A stretch of DNA of 64,000 nt from Pseudomonas viridiflava (lineage in GTDB: Bacteria; Pseudomonadota; Gammaproteobacteria; Pseudomonadales; Pseudomonadaceae): the NCBI RefSeq assembly GCF_900580675.1, contig NZ_UTBG01000026.1, positions 62,001 to 126,000 on the forward strand, read 5' to 3'. The notes under the pieces were generated by a model. It did not search any database and was not told where the DNA came from. It saw only the letters and a program-made list of their open reading frames with translations. The position numbers were made by a program, and so were the translations under genes. Below are positions 54,818 to 62,926 of this stretch, piece by piece (position 1 is the first letter of the stretch; each line of letters opens with the position of its first letter).

Positions 54818-55684
54818 TCAGTCGTCGAGGGCTTTTACGGATTTGGGCGAGAGTCGCAGGCTGCGCAAGCTGCGCTTAACGCTCTTGAGGTGGTTGACCA
54901 GGCTCGGCCCGCGCGCCATGGCCACGCCCATTGCCAGCACGTCGATCACCACCAGGTGGGCGATACGCGAGGTCAGCGGCGTGTAGATTTCGGTGTCTTC
55001 ATGCACATCGATCGCCAGGTTGACCGTGGACAGCTCCGCCAATGGCGTCTGGCTCGGGCACAAGGTGATCAACGTGGCGCCGCTTTCACGCACCAGGTTG
55101 GCGGTGATCAGCAAATCCTTGGAGCGCCCCGACTGGGAAATGCAGATTGCCACGTCGGTGGGCTTCAAGGTCACGGCCGACATGGCCTGCATGTGCGGGT
55201 CGCTGTAGGCCGCCGCCGTCAGCAACAGGCGGAAGAACTTGTGCTGGGCATCCGCCGCAACCGCGCCGGAGGCACCGAAGCCGTAAAATTCGACGCGCTG
55301 TGCCTGGGACATGGCCGTCACGGCTTTCTGCAGCTCCACCGGGTCGAGCTTCTCGCGCACTTCCATCAGCGTGTGCAAGGTGGTGTCGAAAATTTTCAGG
55401 CTGTAGTCAGCGACGGAATCGTCTTCATGAATCGCAAATTGCCCGAAGCTCGCCCCGGCCGCCAGGCTCTGCGCCAGCTTGAGTTTCAAGTCCTGGAACC
55501 CGGAGCAACCGATGGCGCGGCAGAAGCGCACGATGGTCGGCTCGCTGATGCCCACGCTGTGGGCCAGGTCGGCCATGGAACTGTGCATCACAGCCGCAGG
55601 GTCAAGCAGCACGTGATCGGCAACCTTGAGTTCCGATTTGCGTAACAGGTGGCGCGACTGGGCGATATGTTGCAACAGGTTCAA
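54818..55684 (-). CDS. RpiR-family regulator, HexR-like
   Basis: A 288-residue regulator. The N-terminal HTH_6 domain (~1-77) has ADLAHSVGISEPTIVRFCRA, and the C-terminal SIS sugar-phosphate domain is at ~120-260 (VEFYGFGASGAVAADAQHKF, ICISQSGRSKDLL). The similarity to HexR, which senses KDPG and controls glucose catabolism, is strong. The operator upstream matches HexR sites. It sits at the PA5438-type position. No zwf or edd gene is nearby, so it may be the second HexR-like paralogue of pseudomonads. Confidence 0.85.
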   Translation of the reverse strand: MNLLQHIAQSRHLLRKSELKVADHVLLDPAAVMHSSMADLAHSVGISEPTIVRFCRAIGCSGFQDLKLKLAQSLAAGASFGQFAIHEDDSVADYSLKIFDTTLHTLMEVREKLDPVELQKAVTAMSQAQRVEFYGFGASGAVAADAQHKFFRLLLTAAAYSDPHMQAMSAVTLKPTDVAICISQSGRSKDLLITANLVRESGATLITLCPSQTPLAELSTVNLAIDVHEDTEIYTPLTSRIAHLVVIDVLAMGVAMARGPSLVNHLKSVKRSLRSLRLSPKSVKALDD

Positions 55685-55729
55685 AGGGCAGGACTCTTGT
55701 TATTGGCAGGCGCCAGGGATGTAGCAAGC

Positions 55730-55746
55730 TTGTAGTTATACTACAA
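55730..55746. promoter_or_regulatory. HexR-type operator upstream of the RpiR gene
   Basis: TTGTAGTTATACTACAA is a perfect 17-bp palindrome matching the HexR consensus TGTARTWWWAYTACA, 45 bp before the start codon. It indicates autoregulation. Confidence 0.85.
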
Positions 55747-55843
55747 GAATTGCCGTTTTGCCCGTCCGATGCATCACTAAATCGCCCTGCTCGCCTTTGA
55801 ATCTAAGGGCGGCCGAATTGTAGCCACAGGGGCGGAAGCCGCG

Positions 55844-58720
55844 TCAGTAAGGAAAATCTGCATTTTTCCGTAACAATTCTGCCAGCCCCTCGGCCTCCAT
55901 CGGCCGGCTGATCAGGTAGCCCTGCACCTCATCGCAACGCTCGCCGCGCAGGAAATCCAGCTGCTGCTGATCTTCCACGCCTTCAGCCACCACCTTGAGC
56001 GCCAGCCCGTGGGCCATGGCGATGATCGCCCGGGTAATCGCCGCGTCTTCGCGGCCCTGGCCGAGGCCACGGATAAAGGTCTGGTCGATCTTCACGTAGT
56101 CCACAGGGATGCGCTTGAGGTAACTGAGGGACGAATAGCCGGTGCCGAAGTCGTCGATGGCCAACTTCACCCCCAGGTCGCGCAACTGCTGGAAGGTCGC
56201 AATGATGTGCTCGACGCTGTCGAGCAACTGGCTCTCGGTCAGCTCCAGCTCAAGGTATTGCGGATCCAGGCCGGTTTCTTCCAGCACCTGGCGCACCAGG
56301 CTGACCAACTTGCCCTGGCGCAACTGATGCACCGACAGGTTCACCGACACGCGGATCGGCGCCAACCCCTGGCGCTGCCATTCGCACGCCTGCCAGCAGG
56401 CCTGGCGCAGCACGAACTCGCCCAGCGGCACGATCAGGCCGGTCTCTTCGGCCAGGCCGATAAAGTCACCCGGCGGCACCATGCCCCACTGCGGATGCTC
56501 CCAGCGGATAAGCGCTTCGGCGGCGTTCAGCTTGCCGGTGGCCAGGCACAGTTTCGGTTGGTAGAACACCGAGAGCTGGCGCTCCTCGATGGCCTTGCGC
56601 AGGTGGTTCTCCAGCTGCAGACGCTCCAGGGTGCTGGCTTGCAGGCTGTCGGTGTAGAACTGGAAATTATTCCCGCCCAGGTGTTTGGCGTGCTGCATGG
56701 CCATGTTCGATTGGCTGACCAATGCAGAAATTTCCCGCGCATTATCCGGCAACAAGCTGACACCCATGGAGGCACTGACTACCAGTTCATGCCCCTCCAC
56801 CGTCACCGGCACTCGCAGCTTGGCCAGCAAGCGCGTGGCCACGCGTGCCAGGCTCGAGAGGTTGCCGTAGGCGTCGAACAGCACTGCAAATTCGTCGCCG
56901 GACAGGCGCGCGATGGTGTCGGCTTCCGGCAACGCGTTGATCAGCCGGCGGGACATTTTCTGCAATAACTGGTCGGCGACTTCATGGCCCAGGCTGTCAT
57001 TGAGCAATTTGAAGCGGTCGAGGTTGATGTGCAGCAACGCCAGACTGCGCCCGCCCTGGCGTACACGCTGGTGGGCTTCGCGCAAGCGTTCGCGGAACAG
57101 CGAACGGTTGGCCAGGCCGGTCAACTCGTCATAGTGGGTGAGGTAGCGCATGCGCTCCTCGGACTCGCGCCGCGCCGAAAGATCAGCGAAGAAGCCCACG
57201 ATATGGCTGACTTTTCCGCGAACATCGCGCACAACGTTCAGTTGCAGCCATTGCGGGTACAACTCGCCGTTCTTGCGCGTTTCCACCAGTTCGCCCTGCC
57301 AGGTGCCATGGCTGAGCAGTGCCTGGCGGATCACCGGGAAGTGGCGGCGGGCGTCGCGACTGCTGGGTAGCTCGACCACATTGCGCCCGATCATGTCGTC
57401 GATATCAAAGCCGGTGACGCGGCTGAAGGCCTGGTTGACGGCGATCAGTACATAATTGGGGTCCAAAATCACGATGCCTTCGCTGGCAGCCTCGAAGACC
57501 GTCGAGGCCAGACGCTGCTGTTCTTCCAGGGCCTTGCCGGCACTGACGTCGCGGCGCGTGCCGAGCATGCGTGTAACGCGTCCACTCGGCGAACGCTCCA
57601 CGGCGCGGCCACGGTCTTCGATCCACACCCAGTGGCCGTCGCCATGGCGCACGCGGTACTCAACCTGGTAGTCCTCGCTGCGCCCCTTGAGGTGCTCCAC
57701 CAGCGCGCGCTTGAGCAACGGCAAGTCGTCGGGGTGCAGCCTGGGCTTGAGGTGGCTGAGCATCGCCGTGACGTACTCGGGCTCCAGGCCGAACAGCTCC
57801 TTGAGCTGGGTGTGGTGGACTTCGTCGGTTTGCAGGTTCCAGTCCCATAGGCCCAGTTCGCTGGCTTGCAGGGCCATGGCCAGGCGCGCTTCGCTTTTAT
57901 TCAGGGCCTGGCTGGCGGCGTCCAACTCCTGGCTGCGTTGCGCAACGCGGTCCTGCAGACCGATCTGAGCTTCGCGCAATTCCTGTTCGACCTGACGGCG
58001 CTGCTCGACTTCGCGCACCAAGTCCTGGTTCAACTGCTCGCTGCGCTGCTGCGCCTGCTGCAGATGCTCGATCAGCGCCTGGTTCTGGAAGCGTCGCAGC
58101 AGGCCGCGCTGGATCAAACGGTTGACCTGCCACGCCACCAGGCTCAGAGACGCCAGCAGGATCAAACCGAGCACGCCCCAGCCTTGCTGCTGCGGCGCGC
58201 CGTTCCAGAACAGGTACGCGATGGCCGGCACCAGGCACGGCACGGCAAAGGACAGAAACGCCGGCAGGCTCACGGCATAGGCCACGCTGGCCGACAGGGT
58301 TGCGGCGCCGATCAGGCCAAACACCCAGGCCTGTTGCATAAAGCTGTCAACGGGTACCAGGGCAATGGCGGCGGTCGCCAGGGTCAGGCCGCTGACTGCC
58401 GAACCGAGCATGAACATGCGGCCCCAGATCGGCTGGGCCTGGCGGCTGGGCATCGCCGAATCGAACGCCGCCACCTGGATCACGCGCATCGCCACCAGGG
58501 CCAGCAGCCAGACCAGCCAGATGCTGTCCAGCAAGTATTGCTTGGGGTTCCAGAGCAGCCAGGCGCAAACCAGGCCGTTGACCAACATTAATAGCGTGGG
58601 CAACAACGAGCCCTGATACAGCAAGCGCGTGCGCTCGACTGCCATCTCGGATGCGTAATGTTTACGAAGAACCTGCGCGGGCGCCGCCGAGGGGCCAAAC
58701 AGGTCGGTGCTGAGGGTCAT
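55844..58720 (-). CDS. Membrane PAS-GGDEF-EAL protein with degenerate GGDEF site
   Basis: A 958-residue protein from the ATG at 58720. It has about six N-terminal helices (~38-200), a coiled coil (~205-285; EVEQRRQVEQELREAQ), two PAS domains (~290-530), a GGDEF domain (~545-700) whose motif is SGDEF (LSGDEFAVLF), and an EAL domain (~705-955) with intact EALIRWEHP, DDFGTGYSSLSYL and KIDQTF. The altered GGDEF may make it a GTP sensor rather than a cyclase, so net c-di-GMP phosphodiesterase activity is likely. It matches the PA5442-type position before uvrD. It is divergent from uvrD. Confidence 0.88.
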   Translation of the reverse strand: MTLSTDLFGPSAAPAQVLRKHYASEMAVERTRLLYQGSLLPTLLMLVNGLVCAWLLWNPKQYLLDSIWLVWLLALVAMRVIQVAAFDSAMPSRQAQPIWGRMFMLGSAVSGLTLATAAIALVPVDSFMQQAWVFGLIGAATLSASVAYAVSLPAFLSFAVPCLVPAIAYLFWNGAPQQQGWGVLGLILLASLSLVAWQVNRLIQRGLLRRFQNQALIEHLQQAQQRSEQLNQDLVREVEQRRQVEQELREAQIGLQDRVAQRSQELDAASQALNKSEARLAMALQASELGLWDWNLQTDEVHHTQLKELFGLEPEYVTAMLSHLKPRLHPDDLPLLKRALVEHLKGRSEDYQVEYRVRHGDGHWVWIEDRGRAVERSPSGRVTRMLGTRRDVSAGKALEEQQRLASTVFEAASEGIVILDPNYVLIAVNQAFSRVTGFDIDDMIGRNVVELPSSRDARRHFPVIRQALLSHGTWQGELVETRKNGELYPQWLQLNVVRDVRGKVSHIVGFFADLSARRESEERMRYLTHYDELTGLANRSLFRERLREAHQRVRQGGRSLALLHINLDRFKLLNDSLGHEVADQLLQKMSRRLINALPEADTIARLSGDEFAVLFDAYGNLSSLARVATRLLAKLRVPVTVEGHELVVSASMGVSLLPDNAREISALVSQSNMAMQHAKHLGGNNFQFYTDSLQASTLERLQLENHLRKAIEERQLSVFYQPKLCLATGKLNAAEALIRWEHPQWGMVPPGDFIGLAEETGLIVPLGEFVLRQACWQACEWQRQGLAPIRVSVNLSVHQLRQGKLVSLVRQVLEETGLDPQYLELELTESQLLDSVEHIIATFQQLRDLGVKLAIDDFGTGYSSLSYLKRIPVDYVKIDQTFIRGLGQGREDAAITRAIIAMAHGLALKVVAEGVEDQQQLDFLRGERCDEVQGYLISRPMEAEGLAELLRKNADFPY

Positions 58721-58999
58721 AGGCAGTGTTCTTATAATGGTGAGCCCGAAACGTCGACGGAGCATACACAAGCAAGCGCTTGGGCCAAACTGCCCCGCGT
58801 CATAAAAACCGCCGGTTCATCCACTGCAAACCTCGGCGCCAGACAGCTCGAGCGAGACACGCCGGGGGCTGCGGCCATTGACCGACCAGTCATCACCCGA
58901 TGCAGAATGTTTGCCCGGCCAGGTTCACCGCGGATATTTTCTCGCGACCACCCGGCATTGGGATTTGCCCCACTCCCCCGCGGGCCATAGAATGCGTCG

Positions 59000-61183
59000 A
59001 TGCGCGATGATCTCTCCCTTTTGCTGAACTCCCTCAACGATGCCCAACGCCAGGCCGTAGCAGCCCCCGTTGGTCGTCAGTTGGTCCTGGCCGGTGCTGG
59101 CTCCGGTAAAACCCGAGTGCTGGTGCACCGTATCGCCTGGTTGATCCAGGTCGAGAACGCGTCCCCGCATTCCATCCTGTCGGTGACCTTCACCAACAAG
59201 GCCGCTGCCGAGATGCGCCACCGCATCGAGCAGCTGATGGGCATCAGCCCGGCCGGCATGTGGGTGGGCACCTTCCACGGCCTGGCGCACCGCCTGTTGC
59301 GCGCGCATTGGCAGGAAGCCGGGCTGAGCCAGACCTTCCAGATCCTCGACAGCGATGACCAGCAACGCCTGGTCAAGCGGGTGATCCGCGAGCTGGGCCT
59401 CGACGAACAACGCTGGCCGGCGCGCCAGGCGCAATGGTTCATCAACGGCCAGAAAGACGAAGGCCTGCGCCCGCAGCATATCCAGGCCAGTGGCGATCTG
59501 TTCCTGGCCACCATGCGCAGCATTTATGAAGCCTACGAGGCGGCCTGCGTGCGCGCCGGCGTGATCGACTTCTCCGAGCTGCTGCTACGCGCCCTCGACC
59601 TGTGGCGCGACAATCCGGGCTTGCTGGCGCACTACCAGAAACGCTTCCGGCACATTCTGGTGGACGAGTTCCAGGACACCAACGCCGTGCAGTACGCCTG
59701 GTTGCGCCTGCTGGCCAAAGGTGGCGACAGCCTGATGGTGGTGGGCGACGACGACCAGTCGATCTACGGCTGGCGTGGCGCGAAAATCGAAAACATCTAC
59801 CAGTATTCCGACGACTTCCCGGACGCGATCACCATTCGCCTGGAGCAGAACTACCGCTCCACCGCCGGGATTCTCAAGGCCGCCAACGCCTTGATCGCCA
59901 ACAATACCGGGCGCATGGGCAAAGAGCTGTGGACCGACGGCGGTGAAGGCGAGGCGATCAACCTGTACGCCGCGTTCAACGAGCACGATGAAGCGCGCTA
60001 CGTGGTGGAAACCATCGAAAGCGCGTTGAAAACCGGCCTGGCGCGCAGCGATATCGCGATTCTGTACCGCTCCAACGCCCAATCGCGGGTACTGGAAGAA
60101 GCCTTGCTGCGCGAGCGCATCCCGTACCGCATCTATGGCGGCCAGCGCTTCTTCGAACGTGCGGAAATCAAGAACGCCATGGCTTACCTGCGTTTGCTTG
60201 AAGGCCGTGGCAACGACGCGGCGCTGGAGCGGGTCATCAATATCCCGGCGCGCGGCATTGGCGAAAAAACCGTCGAGGCGATCCGCGACCATGCGCGCCA
60301 CGCCGATGTGTCGATGTGGGAAGCCATGCGCTTGCTGATCGCCAATAAAGGCCTGACCGGCCGTGCTGCCGGGGCGCTGGGCGGGTTTGTCGAGCTGATC
60401 GAAAACCTGGCGGCCAAGTGCGCGGAAATGCCCCTGCATTTGATGACCCAGACCGTGATCGAGCAGTCCGGGTTGATCGCCTATCACGAAGCGGAAAAAG
60501 GCGAGAAAGGCCAGGCCCGAGTAGAAAACCTTGAGGAACTGGTCAGCGCCGCCCGCGCGTTTGAAAACGCCGAGAACGAAGAAGACCTCACTCCGCTCGC
60601 CGCCTTCCTCGGCCATGCGTCGCTGGAAGCCGGCGATACCCAGGCCGATGAGCATGAAGACAGCATCCAGCTGATGACCTTGCACAGCGCCAAGGGTCTG
60701 GAATTCCCTTACGTGTTTCTGGTGGGTATGGAAGAAGGCCTGTTCCCGCACAAGATGAGCCTGGAAGAGCCCGGCCGCCTTGAGGAAGAACGCCGGCTGG
60801 CCTACGTGGGCATCACCCGCGCCATGCAGAACCTGGTGATGACCTACGCCGAGACCCGACGCCTGTACGGCAGCGAAACCTACAACAAGGTGTCGCGCTT
60901 CGTACGTGAAGTGCCGAAGGGACTGATCCAGGAAGTGCGTCTGTCCAACAGCGTCAGCCGCCCGTTCGGGGGTGGCCAGCAGCAGAACTCCAGCAGCATG
61001 TTTGCCGGCTCGGAAATCCCGGAAACCCCGTTCAGCCTTGGCCAGCAGGTCAAGCATGCGATCTTCGGCGAAGGCGTCATCCTCAACTTCGAAGGCGCCG
61101 GCGCCCAGGCGCGGGTGCAAGTGAACTTCGCAGAAGGCAGCAAGTGGCTGATGATGGGTTACGCGAAGCTCGAAGCCGTCTGA
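59000..61183 (+). CDS. uvrD: DNA helicase II
   Basis: A 727-residue SF1A helicase for nucleotide-excision and mismatch repair. Motif I AGAGSGKT is at 31-38, followed by Ia TFTNKAAAEMRHR, II LVDEFQDTN, III GDDDQSIYGWRGA, IV QNYRSTAGIL, V LMTLHSAKGLEF and VI VGITRAMQNL. The C-terminal tail (GQQVKHAIFGEGVILNFEG) is the UvrD RNA-polymerase-binding Tudor-like domain. No SOS box was found in its promoter by eye. Confidence 0.97.
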   Translation: MRDDLSLLLNSLNDAQRQAVAAPVGRQLVLAGAGSGKTRVLVHRIAWLIQVENASPHSILSVTFTNKAAAEMRHRIEQLMGISPAGMWVGTFHGLAHRLLRAHWQEAGLSQTFQILDSDDQQRLVKRVIRELGLDEQRWPARQAQWFINGQKDEGLRPQHIQASGDLFLATMRSIYEAYEAACVRAGVIDFSELLLRALDLWRDNPGLLAHYQKRFRHILVDEFQDTNAVQYAWLRLLAKGGDSLMVVGDDDQSIYGWRGAKIENIYQYSDDFPDAITIRLEQNYRSTAGILKAANALIANNTGRMGKELWTDGGEGEAINLYAAFNEHDEARYVVETIESALKTGLARSDIAILYRSNAQSRVLEEALLRERIPYRIYGGQRFFERAEIKNAMAYLRLLEGRGNDAALERVINIPARGIGEKTVEAIRDHARHADVSMWEAMRLLIANKGLTGRAAGALGGFVELIENLAAKCAEMPLHLMTQTVIEQSGLIAYHEAEKGEKGQARVENLEELVSAARAFENAENEEDLTPLAAFLGHASLEAGDTQADEHEDSIQLMTLHSAKGLEFPYVFLVGMEEGLFPHKMSLEEPGRLEEERRLAYVGITRAMQNLVMTYAETRRLYGSETYNKVSRFVREVPKGLIQEVRLSNSVSRPFGGGQQQNSSSMFAGSEIPETPFSLGQQVKHAIFGEGVILNFEGAGAQARVQVNFAEGSKWLMMGYAKLEAV

Positions 61184-61194
61184 AAAAACATTAA

Positions 61195-61288
61195 TGTGGC
61201 GAGGGAGCTTGCTCCCGCTGGGCTGCGCAGCAGCCCCAAAAGAACGGGCGCGCTTCGCACGCCAGCGAGAGCAAGCTCCCTCGCCACA
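61195..61288. repeat. Second type of REP doublet (GAGGGAGCTTGCTCCC arms)
   Basis: TGTGGCGAGGGAGCTTGCTC and an inverted copy (the right arm reads GAGAGCAAGCTCCCTCGCCACA, written here only in part) enclose an inner hairpin (GGGCTGC/GCAGCCC). These arms belong to a different REP class from the other doublets. The remaining ~200 bp to the next gene (61289-61495) shows no signal that I can support. Confidence 0.8.
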
Positions 61289-61495
61289 ACATGCCCGCCA
61301 TCATGAAACACTGCGTAACATGAAGATTATGGGTCCGCCCTTGTTTTAGAGGACCACGGGCCAATATCTGTAACTAGTCCTACAGACCCTTCGGAATAGG
61401 TCTTACGTAAAAGCCCGAAACACTCTGCCGCTAGCCACTGTTACTACACCTGTGCAACATGGCGCGCGTGCAATCCACAAATGGGAATTCCCTTT

Positions 61496-62365
61496 ATGAA
61501 ACGTTTTCTTAGCATCGCCATGGCGTTGTGCATCGGTTTGACGATGAGCATCGACGCCAACGCCAAGCGCTTCGGTGGCGGCAAAAGCATGGGCTCGGCA
61601 CCGACTCACCAGACCAGCCAAATGGCTCCTTCCGCCGGTGCCGGCGGTGCTGCAGCAACTGCAGGCGCAGCCGGTGCCGCTGGCGCTGCTGCCAAGGCCG
61701 GCGGTGCTTCGCGCTGGTTGGGCCCTCTGGCCGGTATCGCAGCCGGTGGCCTGCTCGCTTCCATGTTCATGGGCGGCGGCTTCCAGGGCATGCAGATTTT
61801 CGACATCCTGATCCTGGCGGTCATCGCCTTTGTGATCTTCCGCTTTATCGCCGCCCGTCGTCGCAAGCAGCAGGAGCACATGGCTCCGGCCGGCGCGCCG
61901 ATGCAGCGTGAAGTGTTCGAGCAAAAACCAGCCATGGGTTCGATCTTCGGCGGTTCGGCGGCCCCTGCTGCTGCCCGTCCGGTGATCAATGCACCGGCCT
62001 GGTTCAACGAAGAGCGTTTCGTCGAAGCGGCCCGCAGCCACTTCCAGTCCCTGCAGCAGCACTGGGACGCCAACGAAATGGACAAGATCTCCGAGTTCGT
62101 GACCCCACAACTGCTGGACTTCCTTAAACGCGAACGCGCCGAGATCGGCGATGCGTTCCAGTCGACCTACATCGACGACCTGCGCGTACAGCTGGAAGGT
62201 GTGGATGATCGCGCCGACAAGACCATTGCAACTTTGACCTTCAGCGGCGTGTCGAAAACTTCGCGTTTCGACCAGGGTGAAGTGTTCAGCGAAAGCTGGA
62301 ACATGGAACGTGCCCAAGGCGACAACCAGCCATGGCTGGTCGCCGGTATCCGCCAGAACGGCTGA
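61496..62365 (+). CDS. Tim44-like domain membrane protein
   Basis: A 289-residue protein. A signal/anchor is at the start (MKRFLSIAMALCIGLTMS), then a Gly/Ala-rich segment (~40-85), a transmembrane helix (~95-115; FDILILAVIAFVIFRFIAA) and a Tim44-like C-terminal domain (~170-289; FNEERFVEAARSHFQSLQQH and WDANEMDKISEFVTPQLL). Bacterial members are of unknown role. The related mitochondrial domain binds membranes near translocases. The ATG at 61496 starts the signal peptide. A terminator follows. Confidence 0.88.
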   Translation: MKRFLSIAMALCIGLTMSIDANAKRFGGGKSMGSAPTHQTSQMAPSAGAGGAAATAGAAGAAGAAAKAGGASRWLGPLAGIAAGGLLASMFMGGGFQGMQIFDILILAVIAFVIFRFIAARRRKQQEHMAPAGAPMQREVFEQKPAMGSIFGGSAAPAAARPVINAPAWFNEERFVEAARSHFQSLQQHWDANEMDKISEFVTPQLLDFLKRERAEIGDAFQSTYIDDLRVQLEGVDDRADKTIATLTFSGVSKTSRFDQGEVFSESWNMERAQGDNQPWLVAGIRQNG

Positions 62366-62393
62366 TAGCTGCGCGTTTGAGCAGTTGGTAATA

Positions 62394-62420
62394 AAAACCC
62401 CGGACATGTTCCGGGGTTTT
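62394..62420. terminator. Intrinsic terminator after the Tim44-like gene
   Basis: AAAACCCCGG (62394-62403) pairs with CCGGGGTTTT (62411-62420) around ACATGTT, with a T tract on the plus side. Confidence 0.9.
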
Positions 62421-62501
62421 CTATTTCACGGTTGCACTTATAGCGAGCTACTGTATAAAACGCCCCTATAAACCGCGCCATCTAGCAAGAGGATCCCGGC
62501 C

Positions 62502-62909
62502 GTGGAAGAAATCATCGAACAATTGCGTGAAGCCAACGAACCGGTCCCGGTTCCTCTGGAGCTGCCTGACGAAGACCAACTGGTGGAAATCGAGGAACAA
62601 CTGTTCATCGACATCCCGTTTGTCTTCCGTGAATTCCTGCTGACCGTCAGCGACGTGGTGTATGGCAGCCTGGAGCCGGTGACCGTCACCGACCCGCAGT
62701 CCCATACCTACCTGCCGGACGTTGCCGCCAACGCCTGGGACGCCGGTGTTGACCGCAGCATGATCCCGATCTGCCAGGACGGCGACGACTACTACTGCGT
62801 CGAAGAAGACGGCACCGTGGTGCTGTGGTCCGGCGAAGAAGAACTCGTCACCGAAGAAACCTGGGAATCGGTATGGCACTGGGCGCGGGACGTCTGGCTG
62901 GAAAGCTGA
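62502..62909 (+). CDS. SMI1/KNR4 (SUKH) family protein
   Basis: A 135-residue acidic protein of the SUKH superfamily: LPDEDQLVEIEEQLFIDIPF near the N-terminus, FREFLLTVSDV, YVEED-like VEEDGTVVLWSGEE and a C-terminal WESVWHWARDVWL. It starts with GTG at 62502. SUKH proteins are frequent immunity proteins of polymorphic toxins, but solitary conserved ones also exist, and no toxin gene is next to this one. It converges with the antiporter gene. Confidence 0.8.
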   Translation: MEEIIEQLREANEPVPVPLELPDEDQLVEIEEQLFIDIPFVFREFLLTVSDVVYGSLEPVTVTDPQSHTYLPDVAANAWDAGVDRSMIPICQDGDDYYCVEEDGTVVLWSGEEELVTEETWESVWHWARDVWLES

Positions 62910-62926
62910 GCCCCGCACCTGGGCCG

